Source: Litomosoides sigmodontis (lineage: Eukaryota; Nematoda; Chromadorea; Rhabditida; Onchocercidae). From it: a stretch of 64,000 nt of DNA. Numbering within the stretch: the first letter of the stretch is position 1; each line of letters begins with the position of its first letter. A model generated the notes under the pieces. The model was not told the DNA's origin. It ran no database searches and was given only the letters and a program-made list of their open reading frames with translations. Of the stretch, positions 53,669-64,000 are shown piece by piece. The translations under genes and the position numbers were made by a program. The stretch lies in contig OY718808.1 of NCBI GenBank assembly GCA_963070105.1, positions 6,611,738 to 6,675,737 of the forward strand, in the 5' to 3' direction.

Positions 53669-54840
53669 ATTATCGGACGAAACTGTAAATTGAAGTCATA
53701 ACACCGATGAGGCCCGTAACTAACTACACATAAAAATTTGTGTGCAGCAGTAGTTCTTGAAGGAAGTTAGAACATAAAATGAAGAGAAGCGATCAGGAAA
53801 CAAACTTTCACCGCTCATGTATTGGGTCAATTCATGAATGAAGATATGTATATGCAAATTATGAATGTTATAAATTCCAAATTTGATAGCAGTAAGTGGC
53901 GAAGCATATAGCACAACATAGGCACGCAATGTTTATTGCCACAGGAAGCACATAGGTTCAATACACTGTGTAATACAGCAACACTACTGCTGTCTTTGAT
54001 GCGATAAAATTTGCCTCTCTCTCTCTCAATCACCAGTACTTTTATCTTTCTTCACGCTACTCCCAAAAACAATAGTCGAAGTGATGACACAACTGTCCAG
54101 GCATGATTTTAAAACCCCCGTGGAAGGAAATTTTTTAAACGTATTTCACCGTAAGTTATATCAGATTAAAGTAAAGAATGAATCTAGATCAAAACTAGAA
54201 ATGACTATTCTTTGGGACGAGCAAGGAAGGACTGATCAGATCATGATAATAGTGACAGGAAATCATCCCAACTGAAACTTTTATTAAGATCTCTCAGAGT
54301 TAGGATGCAGATGCAATTAACCACAGCATTGATGCCACATCCTAATTTTCCTTCAAGCTTCTCAAATAATGTGCCTTCCACTACCACCTCACTAAAACCC
54401 CAAATCCTCCAGAAAATCAAGTTGCTACTGACAGTTTCGAAAAGACAATGTACAATGACATAAAAGAAGCATAAAGAATTTGAAACAAGACTCATGCATT
54501 GATCAAAATCAACGCAACGTACTACCTGCCTATTTCAGATAGAAGACCAACTAGCAGCGAATTCCCACACCTACGCACCTACAACGAGCAACGGCCCACC
54601 ACCGCCCACGTACGAGAGAGACGAACCTCAGGCGAACCAGTGCTCACTTGAGGTTGGGACATGATTAGCGATGCATGAATTTTGCCTGCGCAACAATAAC
54701 TTCCAATGAGTGTGCGGTGCGAGGTGTTGTTATCAGTTAGGTCGTTTAATTCAGCATTGAGATGTTATGAATAATTATGGTATAACAGTGATAGTTTCCG
54801 GATGTCTCCATTTCTTCAAATTGCATATTTTCTATGCTTA
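53669..54840. other. Divergent intergenic region between eIF4E and USP8
   Basis: eIF4E points left and USP8 right, so this likely holds both promoters. A CT run (54014-54027) is present. No coding exon recognised. Confidence 0.5.
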
Positions 54841-54928
54841 AATAATGCTTACCGCTTGTGAAATGGAATATCCATCCAGTTTATTTCTTCTATTTACTAC
54901 CACTACTTTTAAGTACTGTCGGTATTTT
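54841..54928 (+). repeat. Copy 1 of a duplicated USP8 5'-flank segment
   Basis: About 85 bp ending 28 nt before the first USP8 exon matches 55433-55512 with a few substitutions and one small indel (TTATTTCTTCTATTT against TTATTCTATTT). It contains an upstream ATG at 54846. Confidence 0.85.
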
Positions 54929-54955
54929 ACAAGTTATTATTGCTCTATTTAGAGT

Positions 54956-57900
54956 ATGGTTATGAATCGTCCCGCAGTGATTCGTCTCGCTGATTTACGT
55001 TTCAGTAGCTTGGAACACTTGAAATCCTGGTGTGATGTGACTCATAAAGAAAAGTGGGAGCAGACGATTTCACGACTTATCTGTACTAAGTAGATTACTT
55101 TTACTTACTTATAGTTATCTTTCCGCCTCTAAAATATTGTAATTAATGAAAAATAAATAATCAAATTGGGATATGAAATGACTTGTAGAGCATTTGACCA
55201 TGCAGAACGAGTTTTCGATGAAGCAAAGCTGAAAATGCAGGAAGGTGACGAGGAAGATGCATACAAGTTGTTTACACGAATGGGCATTATTTCGAAAATA
55301 ATTATCAGCAAAAGCGATTTTCACAAGTTCAAGAATTCCCCGGTAATAATAAAACACATGGTTGTGATAGGGTGAAATTATTACCACTCACAGTTTATAT
55401 CAACTTTATTGAAAATATCAAAAAAGAGGTTAAATAATGCTTACCGCTTGTGAAATGGAATATCCGTCCAGTTTATTCTATTTACTACCATTACTTTTAA
55501 GTGTTGGTATTTATCTAAAAGAGTTGGAAGAAAGTTTAAATAATCGATACGAATTGGAGAAAGTTGAAAAAAGTTATGATGAGATATACAAGAGAAAACA
55601 AATGATATATAAGATAAACCGCTGGAAGAGACACGAAAGGAGGAAGGTACATAAAGTTCCAAATTTCTACTGCTGTGTTTCTACTTTCAGGATGGTCGTC
55701 GTTTTTACACTTTGTTTGACCAGTGCATTGCTTATCTAAAAGAGTTGGAAGAAAGTTTAAATAAGCGATATGAATTGAAGAAAGTTGAAAAGAGTTATGA
55801 TAAGCGAGACGTGACAGTTGTAAAACTCGAAGAGACACGAAAACACGAAGATTATTCCAAGGGTAATATTAATACTGCTTTAATTGTGTATAATATCTTA
55901 TTTCCGCTCGTTTTTGCACTTAGAAATGAAATCTCTTTCACTTCTGCATTTACAAAAATAGGATTGAGAATTTCTTCCTCTGTACTAAGGTGCATTACAA
56001 TATAACGAAAATTATTTAACAAAGGGCAGATCAAATAATGAAAACTGTGATACTAACTTGTACAATTAGGATTACAAAAATCGATTAAAAAATTTTGCTT
56101 TTTTTAAGTGCTTCTTTGAATGATCTTTGACTGAAATTTTCTGCATATGTTTAAGATGAATCAATAGTAATAGATCCACGCGACCTGGTGCATTATATTT
56201 CTTGCAAACACCGAGTTCTTATCATTGATTATCGCGCTGATCAAACAAATGTCATTCAATATGCAAATGCTGGGCAATTATTGATCGCTCAAGTTCCCGC
56301 CGATGCTGTTGTTCCTGGGTTAGTTCGTGGGCGTTATTTTTGTTAATGAAATTAAACATGAAACTCACTTTGCTTTTCCCTCTCAAAACTGTTTAATTCG
56401 AAACTATATACTTGAGAGAGTAGGTTCAAATTTTTTTAATGAGAAAAACAAACGTATCAGAAACAATAAGGTGGGAATAATATGTCGTTAGTGACAAAAA
56501 ATTTAAAGAGCGCCACTGCATTTATGTAATTTAGTGTTGCTACCTGCTTATAGTTTGAAAAGGTGACAAATGGATATTGCTCATTGTTGCTTCGTTTCGT
56601 TAACTCTTTGTTAGAGCTTACATAGTTTTGGTACCTATTTTTAACTTTCCTGTAATACTTTCAATGTTCTTTTTTATTGGAGCATTGCATATTGTAGTTG
56701 CATTGGTTCTTCGCTGATTCGGTCAGCCGAAATTGGTCAAAGAGCTATTCTTCAGCGCATGGCAGATGTAGATATGGTAGTGCTTATGGGAAGTGAGGGT
56801 GCTCCAAACGAAGAGAAGGAATTGATTGCTGGGTCAAAGGAACAAATACTATATAGCGCATTATCGATGGTTTGTCCTTAAATTATAAGCCGAAATCAAC
56901 GAACTCATCATGTAATTTGAAAAATGTGTGAATATCTGAGCAATAAATGATGGACAATGGTATTTTAATTTATGATATTGTTCTAGTACAAATAGATACA
57001 AGTCAGATTCTGAAAATTAGTAATAGCTTAGTTTAGAAAATGGTATTGATTAATTCAAAGAAAGAGAAGGCAGAATAAAGGGATTGACCGGCAGGAAGGC
57101 TCGTCGAGATTAATATGAAGGAATTAAAGGGAAAATTTGGCAGGTGTGCGTTGCAAAATATTGTTTATGGTGTTGATTTTGAATAATAATTACTAGAGCC
57201 AAGCTTTAATTGCAGTATAATAATAACTTCCGATTGAGAAAACTACCAAGATTTTTGAAAGGTGGTTTTGAAAATTGGCGTTTATATTATCCAATGCATA
57301 CATCTACAAAATCTGCCATGCGAAAGAAATTTGTGGATATCGCAAATCGTACTGAATTTGCTAGGGCTGTTGCTGAATATAAAAAAGGTTTCTTTCGTGT
57401 TTCTAAGTCTTTACCTTACTGATACTTCCACAATGTGTCGTACTACTTTACTTTTTTTCAGATTTTGGGATTGATTCCTTAGAATATCCTCAGTTACTGC
57501 CAATGATCTATCCAAAAACAAGTGGATTATCGATGCCTCATACGAGTATTTCTGATAGTGTCGTACATCACATGGGACAATCTTCGTTTTGTTCCTCTAT
57601 GTTAATAGAATCTGCAGGTATACTTGGAATTTTGGATTAGTTATTTCGCCTTAGTACTAAGGCATAAATTTGAAAATTCATCTGTGGTCTGAAAATGATT
57701 GCTTCAGGAATTTGGTATTCCTAACATTACTGTAAGCTGTTTAGCGCATTTCTGAATATTTAAAAGGACTTCGATGTGATGTTACAGAAATTTCTGACAA
57801 ATCTTCAATATCATCCTTGTGCTCAGCGCTGCCACCCAAAGATGAATTACCTGACGTTAAGATGGATGCTGCAGGTACAGCAAATGAATCTTCGGCTACA

Positions 57901-60900
57901 AGTGATTCAAATGTTACGGAGACCACAGTTCCTTCAGTCTGCGGAAGTACGACTAGAAGCTTTGATTCTCAGATTCACGTTCCTTCACGTCAATCCGATC
58001 AACCTCCAGTAATTGATCGAAGCAAAAAACCGCATTCAGAGGTGTGTATAAAATATATTGTTATTATAAAGGAGACATAATAATAGTTGTTTCTTTTCGA
58101 TTGTAGCATATTGTAGCATATTTCAGTGAATTCTGGAATCTGTAATGTATGAGTGAATCCGCATTAACTTTATTTGCTCATTAAAATATTGAGTTGTATG
58201 TTACTTTGCTCAGCTTTTTCATTACAGCTGCTTCAATTTTTTTCTTTGAAAATTGAAAGCATATTCATTATTGTCATTTTTAATATTAGTTGTAATAGAA
58301 TAATTTCAGTTATGCTCATTTTTATATACTGAATTGCTCGGTAACATTGTTTCAGTTGTCTGTGCATAAAGAAAAAGCGTCTTCTGAAAAGTCGTTCCCA
58401 GTTAAATCGACCCAAGCAGTATTTGGTGGTGCAAAATTACACAATGCAAGGTTATTTATTTTTTTATTCCACTCTCATATTTATTAGAAAAAAAATAAAT
58501 CTATATATCTTTTAATATTTTAGCTCTAAACGAACTCCGGTAAATATTCCAGCTGTACCAGATAGGCTACTAAAACCACAGTTACTTCCAAGGTATGTAA
58601 TGAATTTGTTCATATCAATTTTAGGGAAGTAGCGAAATCTGGATAGTTAGCTCACGAGTTATTCCATTTTTACACAAACACGTTGCTCATAATTTAAATG
58701 ATTAGGCTCTGTTTGCTGATTAAAAGTGCGATAGTAGAGCTTTTAGATAATATTACAGCTATCCAAATGAAATTATAAAGTGCTTGATTTTTTCAGCGAT
58801 GGCTCGCACCAGCTTATACATTTGTATGAATCTATGATGAATATTCTCAGTCTTTGTGCGGTTCCCCGAAACTGTGTAAACTTTCATGCCATTGCGCTTA
58901 ATTTCATGAATTTTAGTTGTTTGAACACTTACTCATACTTCATTAAATTTTCCACCTTTAGAATCCCGGATATACTGGTTTATACAATTTGGGAAATACA
59001 TGTTTCATGAATTCCGTTTTGCAAACTTTATTCAATACAGTCCCATTGCGTCATATTTTCACCAAAAACGAATTTGTCAAATTTGTTAACAGGTATTTTT
59101 TTGGCCTTGTACTATTCTTTTTTTGACTGTAGCATTCCACCTTTGCTGCTAAAAAGCTTTTTTTCTTATGAATTCTTCAATATTTGAAGATATGGGTGAA
59201 AATTTTTTTAGGACTAACAAAATGGGAACAATGGGTGTAATATCATCAGTATTTTCGGCGATGATGGATTCTGTTTGGAGTGGACTGTTCGGTGTTCTTC
59301 GTCCTCAACAGTTTCTTGTATTGCTTAGCACTTTTTATCTCAAGACATAAGTTTATAGACTTTGTAATGATCTGTTGTAATGTATGAAACGTTCTTAAGG
59401 AAACATTTGCCGCTGAGGTAAATGCTTCTTTGGCTGATGGTCAACAACATGATGCGCAGGAATTCCAGATTTACTTGCTTGACGCATTACATGAAGATAC
59501 AAATCGGGTAATTTTCAGTAATCTCTTAATTTTATTCTTGTTTTGTTTATTTGATGACGCACCTGGACAGTTATAGTTATGCCTACCTTGCCTGTTATAA
59601 ATACGATGGTTTGGTTTGTTGTAGGTAGTGAAACGTGTAACATTTGAGCAGAATTATACTGGAGCAGATTTAAAAACAGAAGCAGATGATTATAATGAAA
59701 AATTAAGGAGGTTTGCCTGCTCACCAATCAGCGATATTTTTAATGTTAGTTATTTTTTGACTAATGTTAGTCAAAGAAAAGTAATATTTTTAATGCCTGT
59801 GTGACAAACTTTTTTTCCAACTCCGCAAGTATTTCGGTATTCTGATAATGAAATGGTAGCACCTGTTGCTGCTCTAATAATTTTTATGTATTTTGCGTGT
59901 GGTGTGGAAAACGTAGAATTATCCTCACTCATAATTTTTAGCTGGTCGTTTTTGGTGAGGGTGTTTTTGATTGTGCGTGTTCAATACAGCAATTGTGATG
60001 TTTTTAAAAAGCTCTACTGAACTTATTATAGGCACAACGAATATTCGTTTCAATTTGTATGACACTGGCCGTGCCTCATTATTCTGTTAAAATTAGTAAT
60101 TTCAGGCGACTTTCCATTCATTAGATTAGCTTAAAGTGTTTTAACAGTTGTCAAATTTTAGTGTCAAACAGTATCAAGTTTGCAATGCAATAAATGCAAA
60201 AGACAAAGCGTTACCTTCGAAGAATTAGCCCAACTGTCAATCGAAGTACCAAATAAGAATTCAACAATTGAAGATTGCATTCGGAATCATTTTCAAGATG
60301 TGGTTTGCTTTTTTTTTTTTAATAATTGTAATTCACAACCTAACTCGTTGCGTAATATTTTACAATGAATATTTGCAAATGTTTATTAGTTTATAGGAAC
60401 TTGACGGTTCGTGCAAATGGCGTTGCCCTGATTGTGAGTCTTTACAAACTGCAACTCGCAGAACGTTTTTGTGGAAGCTACCAGAAATTTTGGTCCCTTG
60501 TTTTTCTTTTTAGGCTGATTACAAAACTGTGCTGCAGTTTAGATATAATTTGCATCTTATTTCATTTACGTCTGTCTTTAGTTATTCATTATCATATTAA
60601 TGGATAATTTAAAGTAATTTCAAAAATTAATACCAGTTGAAGAACTTAAAATTCTATACGTATCATGTATCATGTACGTATCATGTATTTTCAATGATAT
60701 ATAAAATGGTCTCATTCTTGATTTTTATTTAATTTTAGGTTATTCATTTGAAACGTTTTACTTTTATGGGAGATAATTGGCAAAAGAATGATTCCTATGT
60801 GACGTTCAATACGTTTCCACTAAAGCTGCAAACTGAATATTTCAGCTTATATGCTGTGGTTGTAAGTTTTATATTACTGTTTTACCAAATTGCGATTATG

Positions 60901-61690
60901 TCTTCCTTCTTTCTCTTCCCAAATGTTCCGATTTATTTTTGCTCAGGTGCAACTAAATCATAATTTTGCCTTGTAATTAATGCTTGGTTTGGTAATTTTT
61001 AATCATCAACCGTTAGGAGCATAGTTTTTCATCATCTTCGATTGTATTATTATCTAAAAATTTACTATTTCTTCCATACCTTAAGTCCAAGAATTTTAAT
61101 GTTCACTTGCGAAATTTTATTTCTGCATTACGAATAGATTAATTGCAAGGATCTTTTTTTCTGGGAAAGTTAATCTGTTCACTTCTGTCATTACCCGTGA
61201 TTACCGTTTCGTGAACATCGTTCCAAAACTCGTCTTAAAACCTCGACAAAAAAATATTGCTTGTGACTGAATATAAATTATAAAGCCCGTGTGCGAAACG
61301 AAGAATAAAATTTCGATACTGATCAGAAGGTTGTAGCAAGTTGATGCATTTGCAGAATGCAAATTTAGTCAATTTCGGTTTTGTTATTATTTCACTGCTT
61401 TAAGCGAATTTCGAAAGCTTCAAATGAATTTTACTCCAAATTCTTCTCAGTTATTTCCTGGATTAACATATAAATATTTTCCTAAAGTGCTGTTTTTATA
61501 TACAAATTTTCAGAATCACAGAGGGAGCTTGAATAGCGGGCATTATACCGCAACAATTCGTAACCAAATTACTAAACAATGGCTGCTCTTCGATGACGAT
61601 GCCGTTATGCCGGTAAATGTGGATTCAATATGCTCGAAGTATGCCTTTATTTTATATTTTCAGAAGGATTCCCTTTCGAAGATTCGGTGA
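54956..61690 (+). CDS. usp8-like: Ubiquitin carboxyl-terminal hydrolase, USP8/UBPY-like
   Basis: Twenty exons give 881 residues with phases closing. Starts: 54956, 55189, 55691, 56156, 56698, 57216, 57462, 57767, 58356, 58524, 58759 (21-nt microexon), 58797, 58962, 59212, 59400, 59625, 60162, 60397, 60739, 61514. The N terminus is a USP8-type dimerisation/MIT-like helical domain ([20 protein letters not shown]). A rhodanese-like domain follows from about residue 153 ([20 protein letters not shown]). The linker contains PVIDRSKKP, an exact PX(V/I)(D/N)RXXKP STAM-SH3 ligand. The catalytic domain starts around residue 550: [19 protein letters not shown] (Cys about 563), [10 protein letters not shown], a CxxC pair in LQCNKCKR plus [16 protein letters not shown] (His about 833) and WLLFDDDAV (Asp). 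USP8 deubiquitinates receptors and ESCRT-0 at endosomes. An in-frame exon-like duplicate lies in intron 2 (55433-55650). Confidence 0.93.
55433..55650 (+). repeat. Chimeric duplication forming a possible alternative first exon of USP8
   Basis: The left 80 bp copies the USP8 5' flank (54841-54928); the right part copies coding exon 3 (from about 55733). It gives an ORF from the ATG near 55438 with a hydrophobic stretch ([16 protein letters not shown]) followed by [20 protein letters not shown], compared with [20 protein letters not shown] in exon 3. It ends in an AAG|GTACAT donor in phase 0, compatible with the GAT start of exon 3. Confidence 0.8.
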
Positions 61691-62434
61691 CTTGTTAAAA
61701 GCAATTCGCGTAATGTTGAAGATGTTTGAAAAATGATTCGATGGGTACCATTTATAATGTTCTCATATAACTGGTTATTTCTGCTTCCAGTTATTTTACC
61801 ACCTAAATTCTTAGCTCTTTCTTCTCTGTGACTTAGCTATTGCCAGTCCTTACTCTTGTATTATGTCACTTATAATTTTAACATCTAATCTAACCCTTTG
61901 TTTTTTGGTGTTTTTTTTGTTTCTTACATGAATTAGTGTAATTTCAATCTTTAAATTTTCTCATTTACTATTTGATTCATATTTTTTGTTAAGTTTGACT
62001 GTGATTACTTTTGTTAAATCTTATATAGTTTGTTTCTTAACGGTTCCACTTTTGTACTCACACCACTTTACTGGTTTACTGCTGCTCACTCTTTCGGTTG
62101 ATGCTTGAATAGAGCTAAATTTTCCCATGTTTGAAGTAGAATTTCTTGAAGTCGTTATTTGCCGGCACACGCGAGCAGTATTGTGACGTCTTAACCTTTT
62201 TCATTTATTGTATTTATCCATAAATTATGTCTTTCTTAAATTACGTACTGTTGAGATTCCTGTGGTATGCAAAATTCCTTCTGCAAACTTATATTCGTTT
62301 AATTTATTTGCTATAGAAAACTCAGTCTGAGTTGCTGATAGGTAACGTATAATTCATCTGCGTAAATTATGGTTGTTATATCAAAAAGTTATAATTTGTT
62401 TGATATCTTAATTTGTCATTGATAAAACGCATAT

Positions 62435-62685
62435 CAGTTGTTGTTGCACATTTGTTAGGAAAAGAAGCAAAGTGGGGATTAAGATTGTCAGAACAGGTTA
62501 TCGCTGAAGGTTTGCGATTTTATCGAAAAGTTTGGAGTTTTGGGTATTTGATAGCGCGAAAGAATGTGACAAAGCCTGTTTATCCATACTTAGAATTATT
62601 AACCACTAAGATGGTGGCATATACTTTAACTTGGGTCTCATTACGTGATTCCGATCTTCACAAGCAGTTGATACTAAGTTTCTAG
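62435..62685 (+). CDS. Unassigned ORF or terminal exon
   Basis: After a TATCAG acceptor the frame stays open to a TAG at 62683: VVVAHLLGKEAKWGLRLSEQ, then VIAEGLRFYRKVWSF and LELLTTKMVAYTLTWVSLRD. The mix of charged and aromatic residues looks coding, but no first exon, ATG or family was found. It ends 60 bp from a convergent minus-strand ORF. Confidence 0.28.
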
Positions 62686-62744
62686 AAAATAGGCTAGTTA
62701 CTGCTGAACTGCATGCTGTTTTATTTTTGTCTTGAACAAGCTAT

Positions 62745-62983
62745 CTATTTATCCGATTTTAAGTGATCGATTTGGTTGCCTATAATCCAGTTCTGAACAG
62801 TTCCATACTTAAATGGGGGATAAAAACCGAAAGCATCTAACTTTCTGTGATATCGGTCATTGCTAGCAATAACTATTAGAGAAGACTGAATATTCTGAGG
62901 GCTCGAAAAAGTGATTAGTAAACGTCCGTCTGCGCATACATAATGTGAGTTCGTTAATTCGGTTATCATGCATAACTGCGAGA
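62745..62983 (-). CDS. Unassigned terminal exon on the minus strand
   Basis: Open from near 62983 to a TAG at 62745 (minus strand): ELTNSHYVCADGRLLITFSS, then IVIASNDRYHRKLDAFGFYP and VQNWIIGNQIDHLKSDK. A CGCAG acceptor precedes it. Composition suggests real coding sequence, possibly the 3' end of a gene running in from the right edge; no family recognised and upstream exons were not found in 63.0-64.0 kb. Confidence 0.3.
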
Positions 62984-62993
62984 ACTTGAACAA

Positions 62994-64000
62994 ATACCTG
63001 ATGGCATATTACTTTTGATTCACTCCCAGTATCTTATTACTCTAATTAAATTTCTTCAATCAATTCAGGCTATTGCCGTAATTTCACGATTTCCTTTCAA
63101 GTTCAGGCTGAAATAAGCTTCATTCGAGATAAAGTCATCGATTTGTAGCTAATATCGCGTCCATTCGAAAGAGATATAATCGTTGACAAAGAAATGTTTT
63201 TGATCTTCATCGCTCTTCGTCCGTGTAACTTAAAATTTTAACATGGAAAACTTGTTATTAGGAGAAAATGTGTAGTACACTCAATCGATCATTGGCACAC
63301 ATAACCATTTAAAAATTCCTATTTTTATATCGATCATTAACGCATATAATCATTGCGTCATAATTATCACTAAATCAGAAGATATTCACAGAGTTCTCGC
63401 ATCAATAAGCAAAATAATCTGAAATCCAAACCAGATTGAAAGTGAATCGCTAAACGAAACAGAATCACATTACTTCTCTGCTAAACAATTTTTGAATATT
63501 TTAATGATATTAAAAATATTTCAATTAATATTCTAATCAATATACATCGTGTACAACGAATTATATCATTAAGAAATGATTTGGTTTTATTAGAATGAAA
63601 TTTCACTGTCTTAAATATTATTAATATGAAGTTGCAGATATCAGGAAATGATTATTTAATTATCATTTTTCAAAAAATGGTACACTTCTTACTGCGGCAC
63701 ACTTCTTGCATTCATGGGTAAAATGCCAAGGCAAAAATTGCATGGGACTGAATTTGTAAGTTGTCGTAAGTTAATTTAAAAACAAAGAAAAAGCGAAGAG
63801 TTATAGGAACAAAGGTAATCCTAGCTATATGATTCCTAGCTAGACAAATACCGCAAAAACTAGAAAGTAGAAACTGGTAGGGGAAGAGGAAGAGAGAGTA
63901 TGATTGGTTTTCAAAACTTGTTTGCGTTTAAGTGAAGTGATGATGGTGGGAAGGATAGGAGCGAAATAAACGTATACATGCATCTCCAAAGACGTTTCCA
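62994..64000. other. Right-hand end, no gene assigned
   Basis: AT-rich sequence with AT homopolymers; no exon with matching splice partner seen. It may hold introns of the minus-strand ORF that ends at 62745. Confidence 0.4.

Noticed and set aside
59941..59953. A 13-nt segment between an AG acceptor and a GTGAGG donor in USP8, first taken as a microexon
   Set aside because: Exons 59625-59744 and 60162-60299 are both phase 0 and align to human USP8 without a gap, so no extra exon is needed; including it would break the frame.

Overview
This window is AT-rich eukaryotic DNA with short GT-AG introns (about 50-400 nt), many exons per gene, and AG acceptors just upstream of start codons that suit spliced-leader trans-splicing. 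Its protein set matches nematodes: EGL-8-type PLC-beta, SOC-1/GAB, DAF-21/HSP90 and a TTLL5-like enzyme. A degraded fragment of alphaproteobacterial (Wolbachia-like) iscU and hscA lies in intergenic DNA, so a filarial nematode (clade III, Onchocercidae) is the best guess. The species cannot be named from the sequence alone.

Layout. 1-615 (+): the end of MYG1. 616-7.3 kb: intergenic, with microsatellites. 7.3-8.8 kb (+): a regulator of microtubule dynamics (RMDN) TPR protein. 11.6-13.0 kb: the nuclear Wolbachia-type insertion, an iscU::hscA fusion with later frameshifts. 16.0-17.3 kb (+): a secreted tandem-repeat protein with four 52-residue repeats separated by RKKR. 18.4-19.5 kb (-): an isochorismatase-family hydrolase. 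20.1-23.3 kb (-): HSP90 in 12 exons, with a TATA box and three heat-shock elements upstream. 25.7-31.0 kb (-): a TTLL5-like polyglutamylase. 32.7-36.7 kb (-): a GAB/SOC-1 docking protein. 40.7-51.0 kb (+): phospholipase C beta. 51.0-51.6 kb (+): a small candidate secreted protein found only through short exons. 51.7-53.7 kb (-): eIF4E. 55.0-61.7 kb (+): a USP8/UBPY-like deubiquitinase. 62.4-63.0 kb: two unassigned convergent ORFs.

Exon models were built by hand from splice-site consensus, reading phase and remembered family alignments. For RMDN, the repeat protein, isochorismatase, HSP90, TTLL, SOC-1, eIF4E and USP8, all phases close and the coding length is a multiple of three. The PLC-beta model closes only if one extra T at 41780-41783 is discounted. 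Functionally this is a typical collection of housekeeping and signalling genes, not one pathway. SOC-1, PLC-beta and USP8 all act in receptor signalling or receptor turnover, but no operon linking them is visible.

The most unusual items are the Wolbachia-type fusion ORF, the repeat polyprotein, a chimeric duplication inside the USP8 gene that creates a potential alternative first exon, and the hidden small gene between PLC-beta and eIF4E.
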